Below are positions 1-7,965 of a stretch of DNA of 64,000 bases, in pieces. The notes under the pieces were generated by a model. The model ran no database searches. It worked only from the letters and a program-made list of their open reading frames with translations, and was not told where the DNA came from. The stretch is from Azospirillum tabaci (GTDB taxonomy: Bacteria > Pseudomonadota > Alphaproteobacteria > Azospirillales > Azospirillaceae). The stretch is from assembly GCF_014596085.1 (NCBI RefSeq), contig NZ_JACCJY010000020.1, positions 1 through 64,000 on the forward strand, read 5' to 3'. The translations under genes were made by a program, and so were the position numbers. Within the stretch, counting starts at the first letter, position 1; each line of letters starts with the position of its first letter.

Positions 1-70
1 GATAGGAGGCATGTGGACGGGCGGCAACGCCTGAAGCTGAGCCTTACTAATCGCTCGATCGGCTTGATCC
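1..70 (+). rRNA. 23S ribosomal RNA, 3' end (partial)
   Basis: The first ~70 bases match the conserved 3' terminus of bacterial 23S rRNA: GATAGG near position 1, a GCTGAGCC...TACTAATCG block near 37-53, and a terminal GGCTTGATC at 61-69 that pairs with the 5' end of 23S. Most of the gene lies left of the window. The exact 3' end is set by similarity to the usual end of the molecule and may be off by a few bases. No 5S rRNA gene follows: only about 78 bases separate this end from the hairpin at 149, too few for the ~115-120 nt 5S RNA, and its conserved CCGAACTCGG core is not seen. Confidence 0.85.
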
Positions 71-148
71 TTCATGAACGTCGCGTGCAGCGGCAAACCG
101 CTCATGCGCCATGACAGTGCATCCTCACATTCTCGACTTTGTGCACGA

Positions 149-200
149 CCCAAAACGACAAGGGCGCCCGCAGTGATGCGGGTGCCCTTGTCGTTTTGGG
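149..200. terminator. Long bidirectional hairpin terminator after the rRNA operon
   Basis: A 24-bp stem (149-172 with 177-200) closes on a GTGA loop, with a single G-T mismatch. The GC-rich inner stem is flanked by an AAAA run on the left and a TTTT run on the right, so it can work in both directions. It sits between the 23S 3' end (rightward) and the GNAT gene that ends at 210 (leftward), and probably serves both transcripts. Confidence 0.8.
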
Positions 201-209
201 CAAAACCGC

Positions 210-1316
210 TTATTCGCCGAGATCCTTGAAACCCATGTCGCTGTCGGCGGCGGTGACGAACCAGTTCTTCGGGTCGCCGATCAGCGGGGTCAGTTCCGGA
301 CGGTCGACCGCGGGACGGGCCATCATCCGGGTCGGCTGGCGCAGACCGTTCTTCAGGCAGAGAAAACCCAACATCGACAAAGGCCGGGCCGCCTGGGCGT
401 TCAGCGTGCGGCAGACCAGGGCAGCCATTCGCTCCCGCCGGGCGCGCTCAACCAGCAGGGCGAAGGCGGGCATCAGCCAGCCCGGACGGGCCAGGTAATC
501 GCACACCACCCCGACGCTCTCGCCGCGCCAGCGGTCCACGCGCAGAACCACATAGGCCACCACCGTGTCGCGGCGCATGACAAGGAAGCGACGGTGCCGC
601 GCCGCGTTCGGGATCTTGTCGAAGCGCCACTGGAGATAGGCGTGGTCGCGCCGGGCCGCGCAGAGATGCTGCGGAGCCGCGGCCTCCCACAGGCCGTCCA
701 TCCGCTCGTCGAAGCGGTCGACCTCGACCAGCCGGGCGCCGAAGGTCCGGGCGGCCGCGTGGCCCACCAGCGAGGCGGCGCTCATCGCCGGCTTGCCCAG
801 CCGCGCCACCAGGCGGGCCAGTCCGCCGCCGTAAGGGCTGACGCGCAGGCAGCGCGGCGGGTCGATCACGCGCAGGTAGGTCGGGATGTTCCCCAAATCC
901 AGCCAGCCCGCCCGCTTGTAGGATTTGTAGGCGGCGTCGGTCATCGACAGGGAGACGCTCACCTCGCTGGCGGCGGCGTGGGTCTCCGACAGGCCCGGCC
1001 CGACGCCGCGCAGCCGCCATTCCGGGGCGACCATCAGGTCGATCGCCCAGGAGGCGCGGCGCACCCGCTGCCCCACCTTCAGTGCGAAGGGAATGCCCGC
1101 CTGCTGGCCGACGATCCCCCCGTTCCGCTTGCAGACCCAGAGCTGCATCCCCTCCGGATCGGGGGTCGGCGGCTCCTCGAACAGCCAATTGAAGTGGGTG
1201 TCGTCCAGCAGCGGGGAGTCCGCGCCGAAGTGGTCGCGCTGGAAGGACTCCAGCGCGACGCGATCCTCGGACATGAACCGTTCCACACCCCGCTGAAGCC
1301 AGGGCATTGCGGTCAT
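210..1316 (-). CDS. GNAT-family N-acetyltransferase, polysaccharide-locus associated
   Basis: A 368-residue cytoplasmic protein. Residues ~60-125 look like a GNAT acetyl-CoA-binding fold: a beta strand (WAIDLMVAP) followed by the R-x-x-G-x-G pyrophosphate loop at about 101-106. The C-terminal half (~200-340) contains a second acetyltransferase-like stretch, as in FemAB/GNAT double-domain proteins. Its ATG overlaps the stop of the upstream NadE-like gene (ATGA), so the two are translationally coupled. It is the last gene of the leftward cassette acp, ligase, asnB, nadE-like, GNAT. From context I infer that it acylates a sugar amine or a carrier-bound intermediate of the polysaccharide. The substrate cannot be read from the sequence. 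Confidence 0.75.
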   Translation of the reverse strand: MTAMPWLQRGVERFMSEDRVALESFQRDHFGADSPLLDDTHFNWLFEEPPTPDPEGMQLWVCKRNGGIVGQQAGIPFALKVGQRVRRASWAIDLMVAPEWRLRGVGPGLSETHAAASEVSVSLSMTDAAYKSYKRAGWLDLGNIPTYLRVIDPPRCLRVSPYGGGLARLVARLGKPAMSAASLVGHAAARTFGARLVEVDRFDERMDGLWEAAAPQHLCAARRDHAYLQWRFDKIPNAARHRRFLVMRRDTVVAYVVLRVDRWRGESVGVVCDYLARPGWLMPAFALLVERARRERMAALVCRTLNAQAARPLSMLGFLCLKNGLRQPTRMMARPAVDRPELTPLIGDPKNWFVTAADSDMGFKDLGE

Positions 1317-2320
1317 GCGTCGCTCCCATCCACCTCGACCGGCTGCACCAGCGCGGCGTTGCGCAGGATGCGGCCCGACGTGCGGCGCTTCAGGACGATG
1401 TCCTTGTAGACGCGGCGGACCTGATCGACCGACAGGTTGAGGGCGCGGGCCGCCTCGTCCTCCGGCACGCCGCGACCGTAGGCGCAGAGCGCCAGGTCCA
1501 GCTTGTCGTAGGGGATGGCGTAGTAGAACTCCTCCTGCGACTGCGGCAGGGTGTAGGTGTCGGTGCTCGGCGACTGGCTCTGGATGTCGTCGGGCAGGCC
1601 GAGATAGGCGGCCATCTGGTAGACCTGGGTCTTGAACAGGTGGGCGATCGGCTTCAGGTCGGCCAGACCGTCGCCGCCGCGCACGAAGAAGCCCAGCTCA
1701 TATTCCAGCCGGTTCGGGGTGCCGAGGACCGCGTAGTTCAGCCGGTCGGCGTGGGTGTATTCCATGGTCTTGCGGACGCGCTGCTTCAGGTTGGTGGCGG
1801 CGACCACCGACAGATAGACGTCCACCGGCATGCGGCTGGTCTGGCGGTCACCCTCCGGCGACTCCACCGTCATGGTGAAGTAGTTGACGCGGTCGGCGTC
1901 GAGCAGGCCGGCGGCCAGACCGATCTTCTGCTTCCAGCCCGGCCCGTATTCCGGGAAGAGGCGGCGGATGGCGCTGTCGCGGCGGTCGTAGCAGCCGAGC
2001 GCGGTTAGCGGAGCGGTAAGGTTCTCCATGATCGGCTCGATGCCCAGGCTCTCGCAGAGCAACCGGCCGCGGCGGGTGCTGTCCGGCGAGGATTCCTTCT
2101 CCGGCATCAGGATGGCTAGGACGCGCTCCGGCCCGAGCGCGCGCACGGCCAGCGCCGCGCAGACCGAGCTGTCGATGCCGCCGGACACGCCGAGCACGAT
2201 GCCCTGGCGCTTCAGGTCATGGGCGACGGTGCGCTGGATGAACTGTTCGATCTCCCGGGCAGCCGCCGCGCAGTCGAGCGAGAGGGCGTTGGCGTCGAAG
2301 GGATGCAGGGCGTTCAGCAT
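1313..2320 (-). CDS. NAD(+) synthase family ATP-pyrophosphatase (NadE-like)
   Basis: A 335-residue protein. The N-type ATP pyrophosphatase P-loop SGGIDSS is at residues 46-52. Downstream are a G-T-P-N-R-x-E block and the D-x-x-P-I-A-H-x-x-K-T-Q-V-Y region typical of NadE, which amidates deamido-NAD using ammonia. There is no glutaminase (nitrilase) domain, so it would need free ammonia or ammonia from a partner. It lies 91 bp after asnB in the same direction and overlaps the GNAT start. Because it sits in an EPS cassette, it may be a paralogue dedicated to an amidation step rather than the housekeeping NadE. That is inference, so no gene symbol is given. Confidence 0.8.
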   Translation of the reverse strand: MLNALHPFDANALSLDCAAAAREIEQFIQRTVAHDLKRQGIVLGVSGGIDSSVCAALAVRALGPERVLAILMPEKESSPDSTRRGRLLCESLGIEPIMENLTAPLTALGCYDRRDSAIRRLFPEYGPGWKQKIGLAAGLLDADRVNYFTMTVESPEGDRQTSRMPVDVYLSVVAATNLKQRVRKTMEYTHADRLNYAVLGTPNRLEYELGFFVRGGDGLADLKPIAHLFKTQVYQMAAYLGLPDDIQSQSPSTDTYTLPQSQEEFYYAIPYDKLDLALCAYGRGVPEDEAARALNLSVDQVRRVYKDIVLKRRTSGRILRNAALVQPVEVDGSDA

Positions 2321-2411
2321 GGTGTCGGTTTTCCCGGTTGGCGTTGTTGCATCAACTGTGGATGGGACTGTCGAAAGGACTGTGCCTTAGGGACCTCGCC
2401 GATCCGCCGGA

Positions 2412-4427
2412 TCAGGCGGCGGCGCTGTCCAAATGCTCTTCGAGAATGTGGATGGGCGCGGCGTCCAAGCGGGCGCGGAGCGACGAGGCCCGGCCCGGCA
2501 GCTCGTCCAGCACGTTGCGGGCGAGCATCTGGAGGGTGAGAACGCCGACCAGGGCCATTTCCTCGCGCTCGCCGGCCATGCGGCCGTCCGTGCGGTGGGC
2601 CTTGGCGGCGAGAGCGGCGACGCCGGCGGCGTCCACCAGCCCGTAGCGGTTCAGCGACTCCTCGGACAGCAGGTCCTGGACATAGGCCGGGGCCTGGGCG
2701 CCGAAGAGGGCGGTGGTCATCGGGGCGCGGTAGGGGCGCTTCGGGCGGTGAAAGATTTCCGCCGGCAGCAGGCGCGAGGCGACGCGGCGCAGCGCCAGCT
2801 TGTCGCGCAGCCCCAGCATCTTGACCCGGTCGGGCAGGGCGGCGCAGAGGTCGTCCACCTCCGGATCGAGGAAGGGATAGCGGACCTCGATGCTGTTGGC
2901 CATCGCCACCCGATCGCCTTGGCTGGTCAGCAGGTAGGGCGACATGAAGGCGGCGATCTCCGTCCATTGGGTGCGGGCAAGCGGGCTCCAGCGCGACCAG
3001 CCGGCGGGCAGATGGGCGGACACGACGTTGTCGAAGGCCTGCGCGTTGGCGGCGGAGCGCACGTCCGGGGCCAGCAGGCGCTGGGTCCAGGCGGTGTTCT
3101 GCCAGCGGATGCGATGGGCGTAGAAGGGATCGTCAGTCTCCGTCATGCCGCGCTTCCAGAAGGCCTGCCAGAGCGGGCTGTCCTTCTGGCCGCTGGTGGC
3201 GGCGTAGGGATGGATGCGGCTGAGCAGCTTCGGGCGTGCCGTCGATTGCGGCTGCCGCGCCCAGAAGCGGCGGACCTTGTCCTCCTTGAAGATGTCGTAG
3301 CCGGCCAGCCACTCGTCGGCGCCCTCGCCGGACAGCACGACGCGGATGCCGCTGTCGCGGACGAGGCGGGAGAGCAGGAAGAGCGGCGCCGGGGCGGTGC
3401 GGACCAGCGGCGATTCGCCGTGCCAGATCACGTCGGGCAGAGCGGCCTGGATGTCCTCCGCCGTGCAGAGGATGTCGTGATGCTCCGTCCCGACATGGCC
3501 GGCGACCAGCCGCTGCTGCGGCGTCTCGTCGAAGGCGTTGTCGGCGAAGCGCACGCCGAAGCTGTGCATCTGCGTGGTGTCGAGCTTGCGGGCCAGCGCC
3601 GCGATCACCGAGCTGTCCAGCCCGCCGCTGATGTAGACGCCCACCGGCACGTCGGCGCGCAGCCGCAGGCGGATGGCGTCGAGCAGCTTCTCCTCCAGCC
3701 GGTCCGCTGCCTCGTCCAGCGTGATGCGGGACAGGGCGGGGTCGCCGGCCATGTCCGGCTCCCAATAGCGGGCCTCGTGCAGGCGCAGGTCGGCGTCGAT
3801 GCGGATGGCGGTGGCCGGCGGCACGCTCTGAACCCCGGCGAAGACGCTGCCCTGGGGGGCGACGCTCCAGTGGGTGAAGACCTGGGCGAGGCGGGCGGCG
3901 TCGAAGCGCGGTTCGATGCGGCCGCCGCCGAACAGGGCCTTGGCCTCCGACGCGAAGGCGAGATGGTCGCCGCTGCGGGCGTAGAACAGCGGCAGGATGC
4001 CCAGCCGGTCGCGGACCAGCCACAGCTCGCGCTTCACCGCGTCCCACAGGCCGATGGCGAACTGGCCGTTCAGCTTGGCCCAGGCGGCGGGGCCGTACTC
4101 CTCGAAGGCGTGGACGATCACCTCGGTGTCGGTGCGGGTGTAGAAACGATGCCCGCGCGCCTCCAGGTCACGCCGCAGCTCGACGTGGTTGAAGATCTCG
4201 CCGTTGAAGGTGATCCACAGAGTCCGCTCCTCGTTGTGGATCGGCTGGAAGCCGCCGGCCAGACCGACGATGCTGAGGCGCGCGTGGGCGAGCCCGATCC
4301 GCCCGTCGCGGTAGAAGCCGTAGCCGTCCGGGCCGCGGTGCCCGATCATGGCGATCATGCGCTTCAGTTCGTCGAGTCCGGCGGGCTCGGCACGCGGCCC
4401 GGCGAGAACTCCGGCGACACCACACAT
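2412..4427 (-). CDS. asnB: Asparagine synthase (glutamine-hydrolysing) family amidotransferase
   Basis: A 671-residue class II amidotransferase. Cys2 directly after the initiator Met is the Ntn nucleophile. The N-terminal glutaminase (about 1-200) carries the expected H-R-G-P-D-G and F-N-G-E-I-F-N blocks. The synthetase domain carries the ATP-pyrophosphatase motif SGGLDSS at 267-273 and an S-G-E-G-A-D-E loop near 365. The length is typical of the AsnB relatives found in capsule and EPS clusters, which are longer than E. coli AsnB (~554). It is transcribed with the AMP ligase 56 bp upstream and the NadE-like gene downstream. It may amidate a uronic acid or a carrier-bound acid rather than make free asparagine. 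The family call is secure, the substrate is not. Confidence 0.85.
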   Translation of the reverse strand: MCGVAGVLAGPRAEPAGLDELKRMIAMIGHRGPDGYGFYRDGRIGLAHARLSIVGLAGGFQPIHNEERTLWITFNGEIFNHVELRRDLEARGHRFYTRTDTEVIVHAFEEYGPAAWAKLNGQFAIGLWDAVKRELWLVRDRLGILPLFYARSGDHLAFASEAKALFGGGRIEPRFDAARLAQVFTHWSVAPQGSVFAGVQSVPPATAIRIDADLRLHEARYWEPDMAGDPALSRITLDEAADRLEEKLLDAIRLRLRADVPVGVYISGGLDSSVIAALARKLDTTQMHSFGVRFADNAFDETPQQRLVAGHVGTEHHDILCTAEDIQAALPDVIWHGESPLVRTAPAPLFLLSRLVRDSGIRVVLSGEGADEWLAGYDIFKEDKVRRFWARQPQSTARPKLLSRIHPYAATSGQKDSPLWQAFWKRGMTETDDPFYAHRIRWQNTAWTQRLLAPDVRSAANAQAFDNVVSAHLPAGWSRWSPLARTQWTEIAAFMSPYLLTSQGDRVAMANSIEVRYPFLDPEVDDLCAALPDRVKMLGLRDKLALRRVASRLLPAEIFHRPKRPYRAPMTTALFGAQAPAYVQDLLSEESLNRYGLVDAAGVAALAAKAHRTDGRMAGEREEMALVGVLTLQMLARNVLDELPGRASSLRARLDAAPIHILEEHLDSAAA

Positions 4428-4483
4428 CGCACGCTCTCCTGTGTGTTGAAGGCCAGCGGAAAAGGATCAGGCGGAAAAGATGG

Positions 4484-6043
4484 TCAGGCGGTTTCGGCGA
4501 GCATCGCGCGCTTGATCTTGCCGGACTCGGTCTTCGGCAATTCGTCACGGATCTCGATGAATTTGGGCACCAGATGGCTTTCCAGACGGCCCCGGCAGTG
4601 CTGGCGGATTGCCATCTCGGTCAGGGTGGCGCCGGGGCGGACGACCAGATAGGCCTTCACCGCCATGCCGTCGGCGGTGTCCGGCACGCCGAGGACGGCG
4701 GCCTCGACCACGGCTTCCAGCTCGTAGAGGGCGTTCTCGACCTCCTTGGGGCTGACCTTCTCGCCACGGCACTTGAACACGTCGTCCTTGCGGCTGACGA
4801 AGTAGAGGCAGCCGTCGGCGTCCATGGTGAAAAGGTCGCCGGTGTAGAGCAGAGTCTCGCCCTGCGGCCCGCTGCGCAGGCGCTTGGCGGTTTCCTCCGG
4901 GCGATTCCAGTAGCCGCGCATCAGGTTGGCGCCGCGGACCACCAGTTCGCCGACCTCGCCGGGGGCGGCGCGGTTGCCCAACTCGTCCACCACATAGGCT
5001 TCGCAGTTGGGGATGGCCCGGCCCACCGAGGCGGTCTTGGTGCCGAGATCGCGCGGGTCGAGGTAGCAGATGCGGGTGCAGCATTCCGTCATGCCGTACA
5101 TCGAGTAGAAGGCGGCATCCGGGAAGCGCTCGCGCAGGCGGTCGATGTGGGCGGTCGGCAGGGGGGCCGCCGCGTTGGTCAGATAGCGCAGGGAGGACAG
5201 GTCGGCGGTCTTCAGCGCCTCCATCCCCAAGAGGGTGGAGAAGAAGGTCGGTACGCCGGGCAGGCCGGTGATGCGGTGCTTCACCATGCGCGCCAGCGTC
5301 TCCGCCGGGAAGGCGAAGGAGCGTTCCAGCACCACCGTGAAGCCGACGCGCGCCCCGGTCAGGATCTGCGACAGGCCGTACCCGAAGGTCAGCGGCAGGA
5401 CGCACATCACGACGTCGTCGGGCGTGTTCTCCAGATAGGTGGAGATCGACCAGGTGGTGTTCACCAGCGCGGCGTGGCTGAGCATCACGCCCTTGGGCCG
5501 CCCGGTGGTTCCCGAGGTGTAGAGGATGGCGGCCAGATCCTGATCGATCAGGCCCCGGCTTTGCGGCTTGGTGCCTCCGGACTGGGGGTCCGGGTGGGCG
5601 GCCACGATATCTGTGAAGGAGAGCCCGCCGGCCCCGGCCGGCACGGCGGGCCCGACCCACAGCGTGGTGGCGAGGTGGGGCGCCTCGCCAGCCGCCGGCA
5701 CAACCTGCCGGGCGAGCGCGGAGGGCGCGATGAGCGCCCGCACGCCGGCGTCGGTCAGGATGTAGGCCAGCTTGTCCGCCTTGGTGGACGGGTTGACGGG
5801 GACATAGACGGCCCCGGCCTTCAGCGCGCCGAACAGGCCCGCGACGTACTCGATCGAGTTCTCCAGCATGACCGCCACACGGTCGCCGCGCACCACCCCG
5901 GCGGACTGGAGCGCGCAGGCGACGGCGTCGCTCTGGCGGTCCAGGTCGGCGAAGGTGACGGCGTTCTCACCCGCGACCAGCGCGGTGTGGTGAGGCCGCC
6001 TTGCGGCGGTTTCGCTGAGGAACTGATGAAGCAGGTGCGCCAT
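4484..6043 (-). CDS. AMP-dependent acyl-CoA/acyl-ACP ligase
   Basis: A 519-residue ANL-superfamily adenylating enzyme. The phosphate-binding loop Y-T-S-G-T-T-G-R-P-K-G is at 175-185. The M-Y-G-M-T-E core motif, the Y-T-G-D-L adenylate-binding motif and the C-terminal P-K-T-x-S-G-K catalytic lysine are all present, so the enzyme looks intact. The acyl carrier protein gene ends 64 bp upstream in the same operon, so this ligase most likely activates a carboxylic acid and loads it on that ACP's phosphopantetheine arm. Similar ligase-ACP pairs occur in exosortase-A-associated EPS clusters. The acid is unknown. Confidence 0.85.
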   Translation of the reverse strand: MAHLLHQFLSETAARRPHHTALVAGENAVTFADLDRQSDAVACALQSAGVVRGDRVAVMLENSIEYVAGLFGALKAGAVYVPVNPSTKADKLAYILTDAGVRALIAPSALARQVVPAAGEAPHLATTLWVGPAVPAGAGGLSFTDIVAAHPDPQSGGTKPQSRGLIDQDLAAILYTSGTTGRPKGVMLSHAALVNTTWSISTYLENTPDDVVMCVLPLTFGYGLSQILTGARVGFTVVLERSFAFPAETLARMVKHRITGLPGVPTFFSTLLGMEALKTADLSSLRYLTNAAAPLPTAHIDRLRERFPDAAFYSMYGMTECCTRICYLDPRDLGTKTASVGRAIPNCEAYVVDELGNRAAPGEVGELVVRGANLMRGYWNRPEETAKRLRSGPQGETLLYTGDLFTMDADGCLYFVSRKDDVFKCRGEKVSPKEVENALYELEAVVEAAVLGVPDTADGMAVKAYLVVRPGATLTEMAIRQHCRGRLESHLVPKFIEIRDELPKTESGKIKRAMLAETA

Positions 6044-6107
6044 GACGCTGTTCCCTTGCCTGGCTTCGGTGTCTGTCCCGATGGTCCGTTCCGTCCTGGC
6101 GGATGGA

Positions 6108-6404
6108 TCAGGCCGCGTCCTTCAGGGTCCGCTTGCGCTCGACATAGGCGGCGATGCGGCTGACCGACTCGAGGTTGTCGGCCACCATGTCCTCGTCCTC
6201 GACGATGATGCCGAAGTGTTCCTCGAGGAAGGCCACGACATGCATGATGCCGGTGGAGTCGATGATGCCGGTCTCCAGCAGGGATTCGGCGTTGTCGAAG
6301 CCGGAGTCGCTGCCGAGCAGGAAGTTCTCCACGATGAAGGCGCGGATCTCCTGGGTGGCGGGGGCGCTCAGGGTCGTCGTCTCGGTGGTGATGGCGGTCC
6401 GCAT
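6108..6404 (-). CDS. Acyl carrier protein
   Basis: A 98-residue acidic protein with the four-helix ACP pattern. The phosphopantetheine attachment serine is Ser50 in the D-S-T-G motif at the start of helix II, followed by an amphipathic V-V-A-F-L-E-E-H-F helix. A good AGGAG site lies 12-13 bases before the ATG. It is the promoter-proximal gene of the leftward cassette and is followed by the AMP ligase. It is clearly not housekeeping AcpP, which is ~78 residues and has the D-S-L-D motif. I infer a dedicated carrier for acyl or aminoacyl decoration of the polysaccharide. Confidence 0.85.
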   Translation of the reverse strand: MRTAITTETTTLSAPATQEIRAFIVENFLLGSDSGFDNAESLLETGIIDSTGIMHVVAFLEEHFGIIVEDEDMVADNLESVSRIAAYVERKRTLKDAA

Positions 6405-6936
6405 GTCGCTGGCAACTCCTGTGGGTTTGATCGTCGATCCTTGGCCGGCAGTTCGGGACGGTGGTCGACCTCGTTGGGAGTTACTCCAAAGGGGGCCGTT
6501 CCGTTCCTTTCGGTGTTACCGCCTCGTTGCGTGGGATCGGGAAAGGGATTTCCCGTTCTTTGCAGAGAGGCTTCGGCAACGCCGCCGAGTACGTCATTCT
6601 TTATTGCATTCAAATGCGGTGTTTTCGAGAGTGCAAAGGACGATCGGACGGTGAAGACAGTGGCTAACCACTCAGGGTCATTGCAATTGAGCAGGGAATA
6701 CCTTCTCGTACTCTTGGAGAGCCCTCTCTGACTTGCGGCGTAGGCGGGCCTACCGCTCTCGTCATGGTTGCCGAGGGGGCGTGCCTTCCCTCGCCCCTCC
6801 GGGGAGAGGGTGGCCCGAAGGGCCGGGTGAGGGGGTTGCGCGTGGCGGTACGTCCGGCACAAGCGCACCCCCCTCACTCTGACCCTCTCCCCAGAGGGTA
6901 GAGGGGACATCGGAGGCGATTGTCATAAGGCCGGGA
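6405..6936. other. 532-bp intergenic region upstream of the ACP cassette
   Basis: No convincing coding sequence on either strand. The part next to the ACP gene (about 6560-6720) is less GC-rich than its surroundings and probably holds the ACP promoter. I could not fix -35/-10 boxes with confidence. The part next to the deacetylase gene holds the palindromic repeat listed separately at 6788-6906. Confidence 0.6.
6788..6906 (+). repeat. ~118-bp compound palindromic repeat, copy A
   Basis: Two terminal hairpins (CCCTCGCCCC/GGGGAGAGGG on the left, CCCTCTCCCC/AGAGGGTAGAGGGG on the right) flank a centre that is itself an inverted repeat (GTGAGGGGGTTGCGC against GCGCACCCCCCTCAC). The reverse complement of 21913-22029 aligns along the full length with only scattered mismatches. 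It is noncoding and lies between two leftward genes, downstream of the deacetylase stop at 6937. It behaves like a REP/BIME or MITE-type element, and the hairpins could also act as a transcription terminator or mRNA stabiliser. Confidence 0.75.
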
Positions 6937-7848
6937 TCAGGCCGCCGGCAGCGGATCGCCGTGCGTCGGGGCGGGGGCCGGCGCGACGCCGCCGTTCTTG
7001 CGCTTGCGCAGCCAGGCCGGAATGCCGGTCACCTGCACCGACAGCCAGTCCACCGAGGCGTCGTCGGAAATGGGGACGGCGCGCAGCCGCAACGGGTCCG
7101 CCTTCGGGCCGTTCCAGCCGGGATCGATGGTGCGCGCGGTGCGGTAGCCGGCCTGCCGGATGATCGTCACCTCGCGGTCGCTGAAATCGCCGTTGGGGAA
7201 GGCGAAGTGGCGGCAGGGCTGGCCGGTGGCCTCCTCCAGCTCGGTTTTGCACAACGCGATCTCCTCGGCGCAGCGCTGGTCGTCGCATTGCAGGAGGATC
7301 GGATGGGTGCGGGTGTGGGCGCCGTAGTCGGTGACGGAGGCCAGATGCCGGACCTCGTCCCAGGTCAGCGACTGGCGGTCGGGGCCGTCCAGATCGGGGT
7401 CGTCGCCGGCTTCGGCCAGCCGGCGGCGGCGTTCGGGATCGGAGAGGCGCTTCAGCGTCTCGACCCCGATTCGCCCGGCGGCCCCGGTCTTCCACCAATA
7501 GGGGCGAGCGGTGCCGACCACGCGGCTGCACAGGTAGATGGTCGGGCGCACCCCGAATTCCTTGAACAGGGATTCCAGGCGGGCGTTGTTGCGGTGGCCG
7601 TCGTCGAAGGTGACGACAAGAGGATAGGGCGGCAGGTCGCCCCACCGCCCGCTCTCCAGCGCGTCGGCCACCGCGTCCAGCGTGGTGAAGCTGTAGCGTT
7701 CGGCGTACCAGGCGAGGTGCGCGCGCATCACCTCCGGGTCCGGGTCGTGATACACGACGATGGTCACGTTCCGGCGCGCGAACAGGTTTCGGAACAGGGC
7801 ACCGACTCCCGTCCAGCGCACGATTCCGGCCGCGATGGCTTGCTTCAT
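6937..7848 (-). CDS. Polysaccharide deacetylase (NodB/CE4 family)
   Basis: A 303-residue CE4 enzyme. Motif 1 T-F-D-D-G is at 80-84, giving the catalytic base Asp82 and the metal ligand Asp83. Motif 2 H-T-R-T-H has its metal-binding histidines at 178 and 182. There is no clear signal peptide, so it would act in the cytoplasm or at the inner membrane face. It would remove N- or O-acetyl groups from a lipid-linked sugar or the polymer. It lies downstream of two GT4 glycosyltransferases in the same direction, and such deacetylases are regular members of EPS loci. The acceptor is unknown. Confidence 0.85.
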   Translation of the reverse strand: MKQAIAAGIVRWTGVGALFRNLFARRNVTIVVYHDPDPEVMRAHLAWYAERYSFTTLDAVADALESGRWGDLPPYPLVVTFDDGHRNNARLESLFKEFGVRPTIYLCSRVVGTARPYWWKTGAAGRIGVETLKRLSDPERRRRLAEAGDDPDLDGPDRQSLTWDEVRHLASVTDYGAHTRTHPILLQCDDQRCAEEIALCKTELEEATGQPCRHFAFPNGDFSDREVTIIRQAGYRTARTIDPGWNGPKADPLRLRAVPISDDASVDWLSVQVTGIPAWLRKRKNGGVAPAPAPTHGDPLPAA

Positions 7849-7965
7849 GGGGATTGGACCTCTGCTGTGTGTCCGGTCCTTTGTTCACGGCTGGCAAGGC
7901 GGTTGCGGACCGGTTGAAAGGCAGGACGGGCCCGGTTCGGAACCGGACCCGGATCGGCGAGGATG

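Noticed and set aside
139..498. Open frame across the rRNA terminator hairpin
   Set aside because: It spans a terminator and the antisense of the GNAT gene, with no ribosome site and no protein-like composition.
2433..4652. Long open frame on the + strand opposite asnB (739 codons)
   Set aside because: It is the antisense shadow of a real GC-rich gene. The product is Gly/Arg/Val-biased, shows no motifs, and runs across the intergenic gap.
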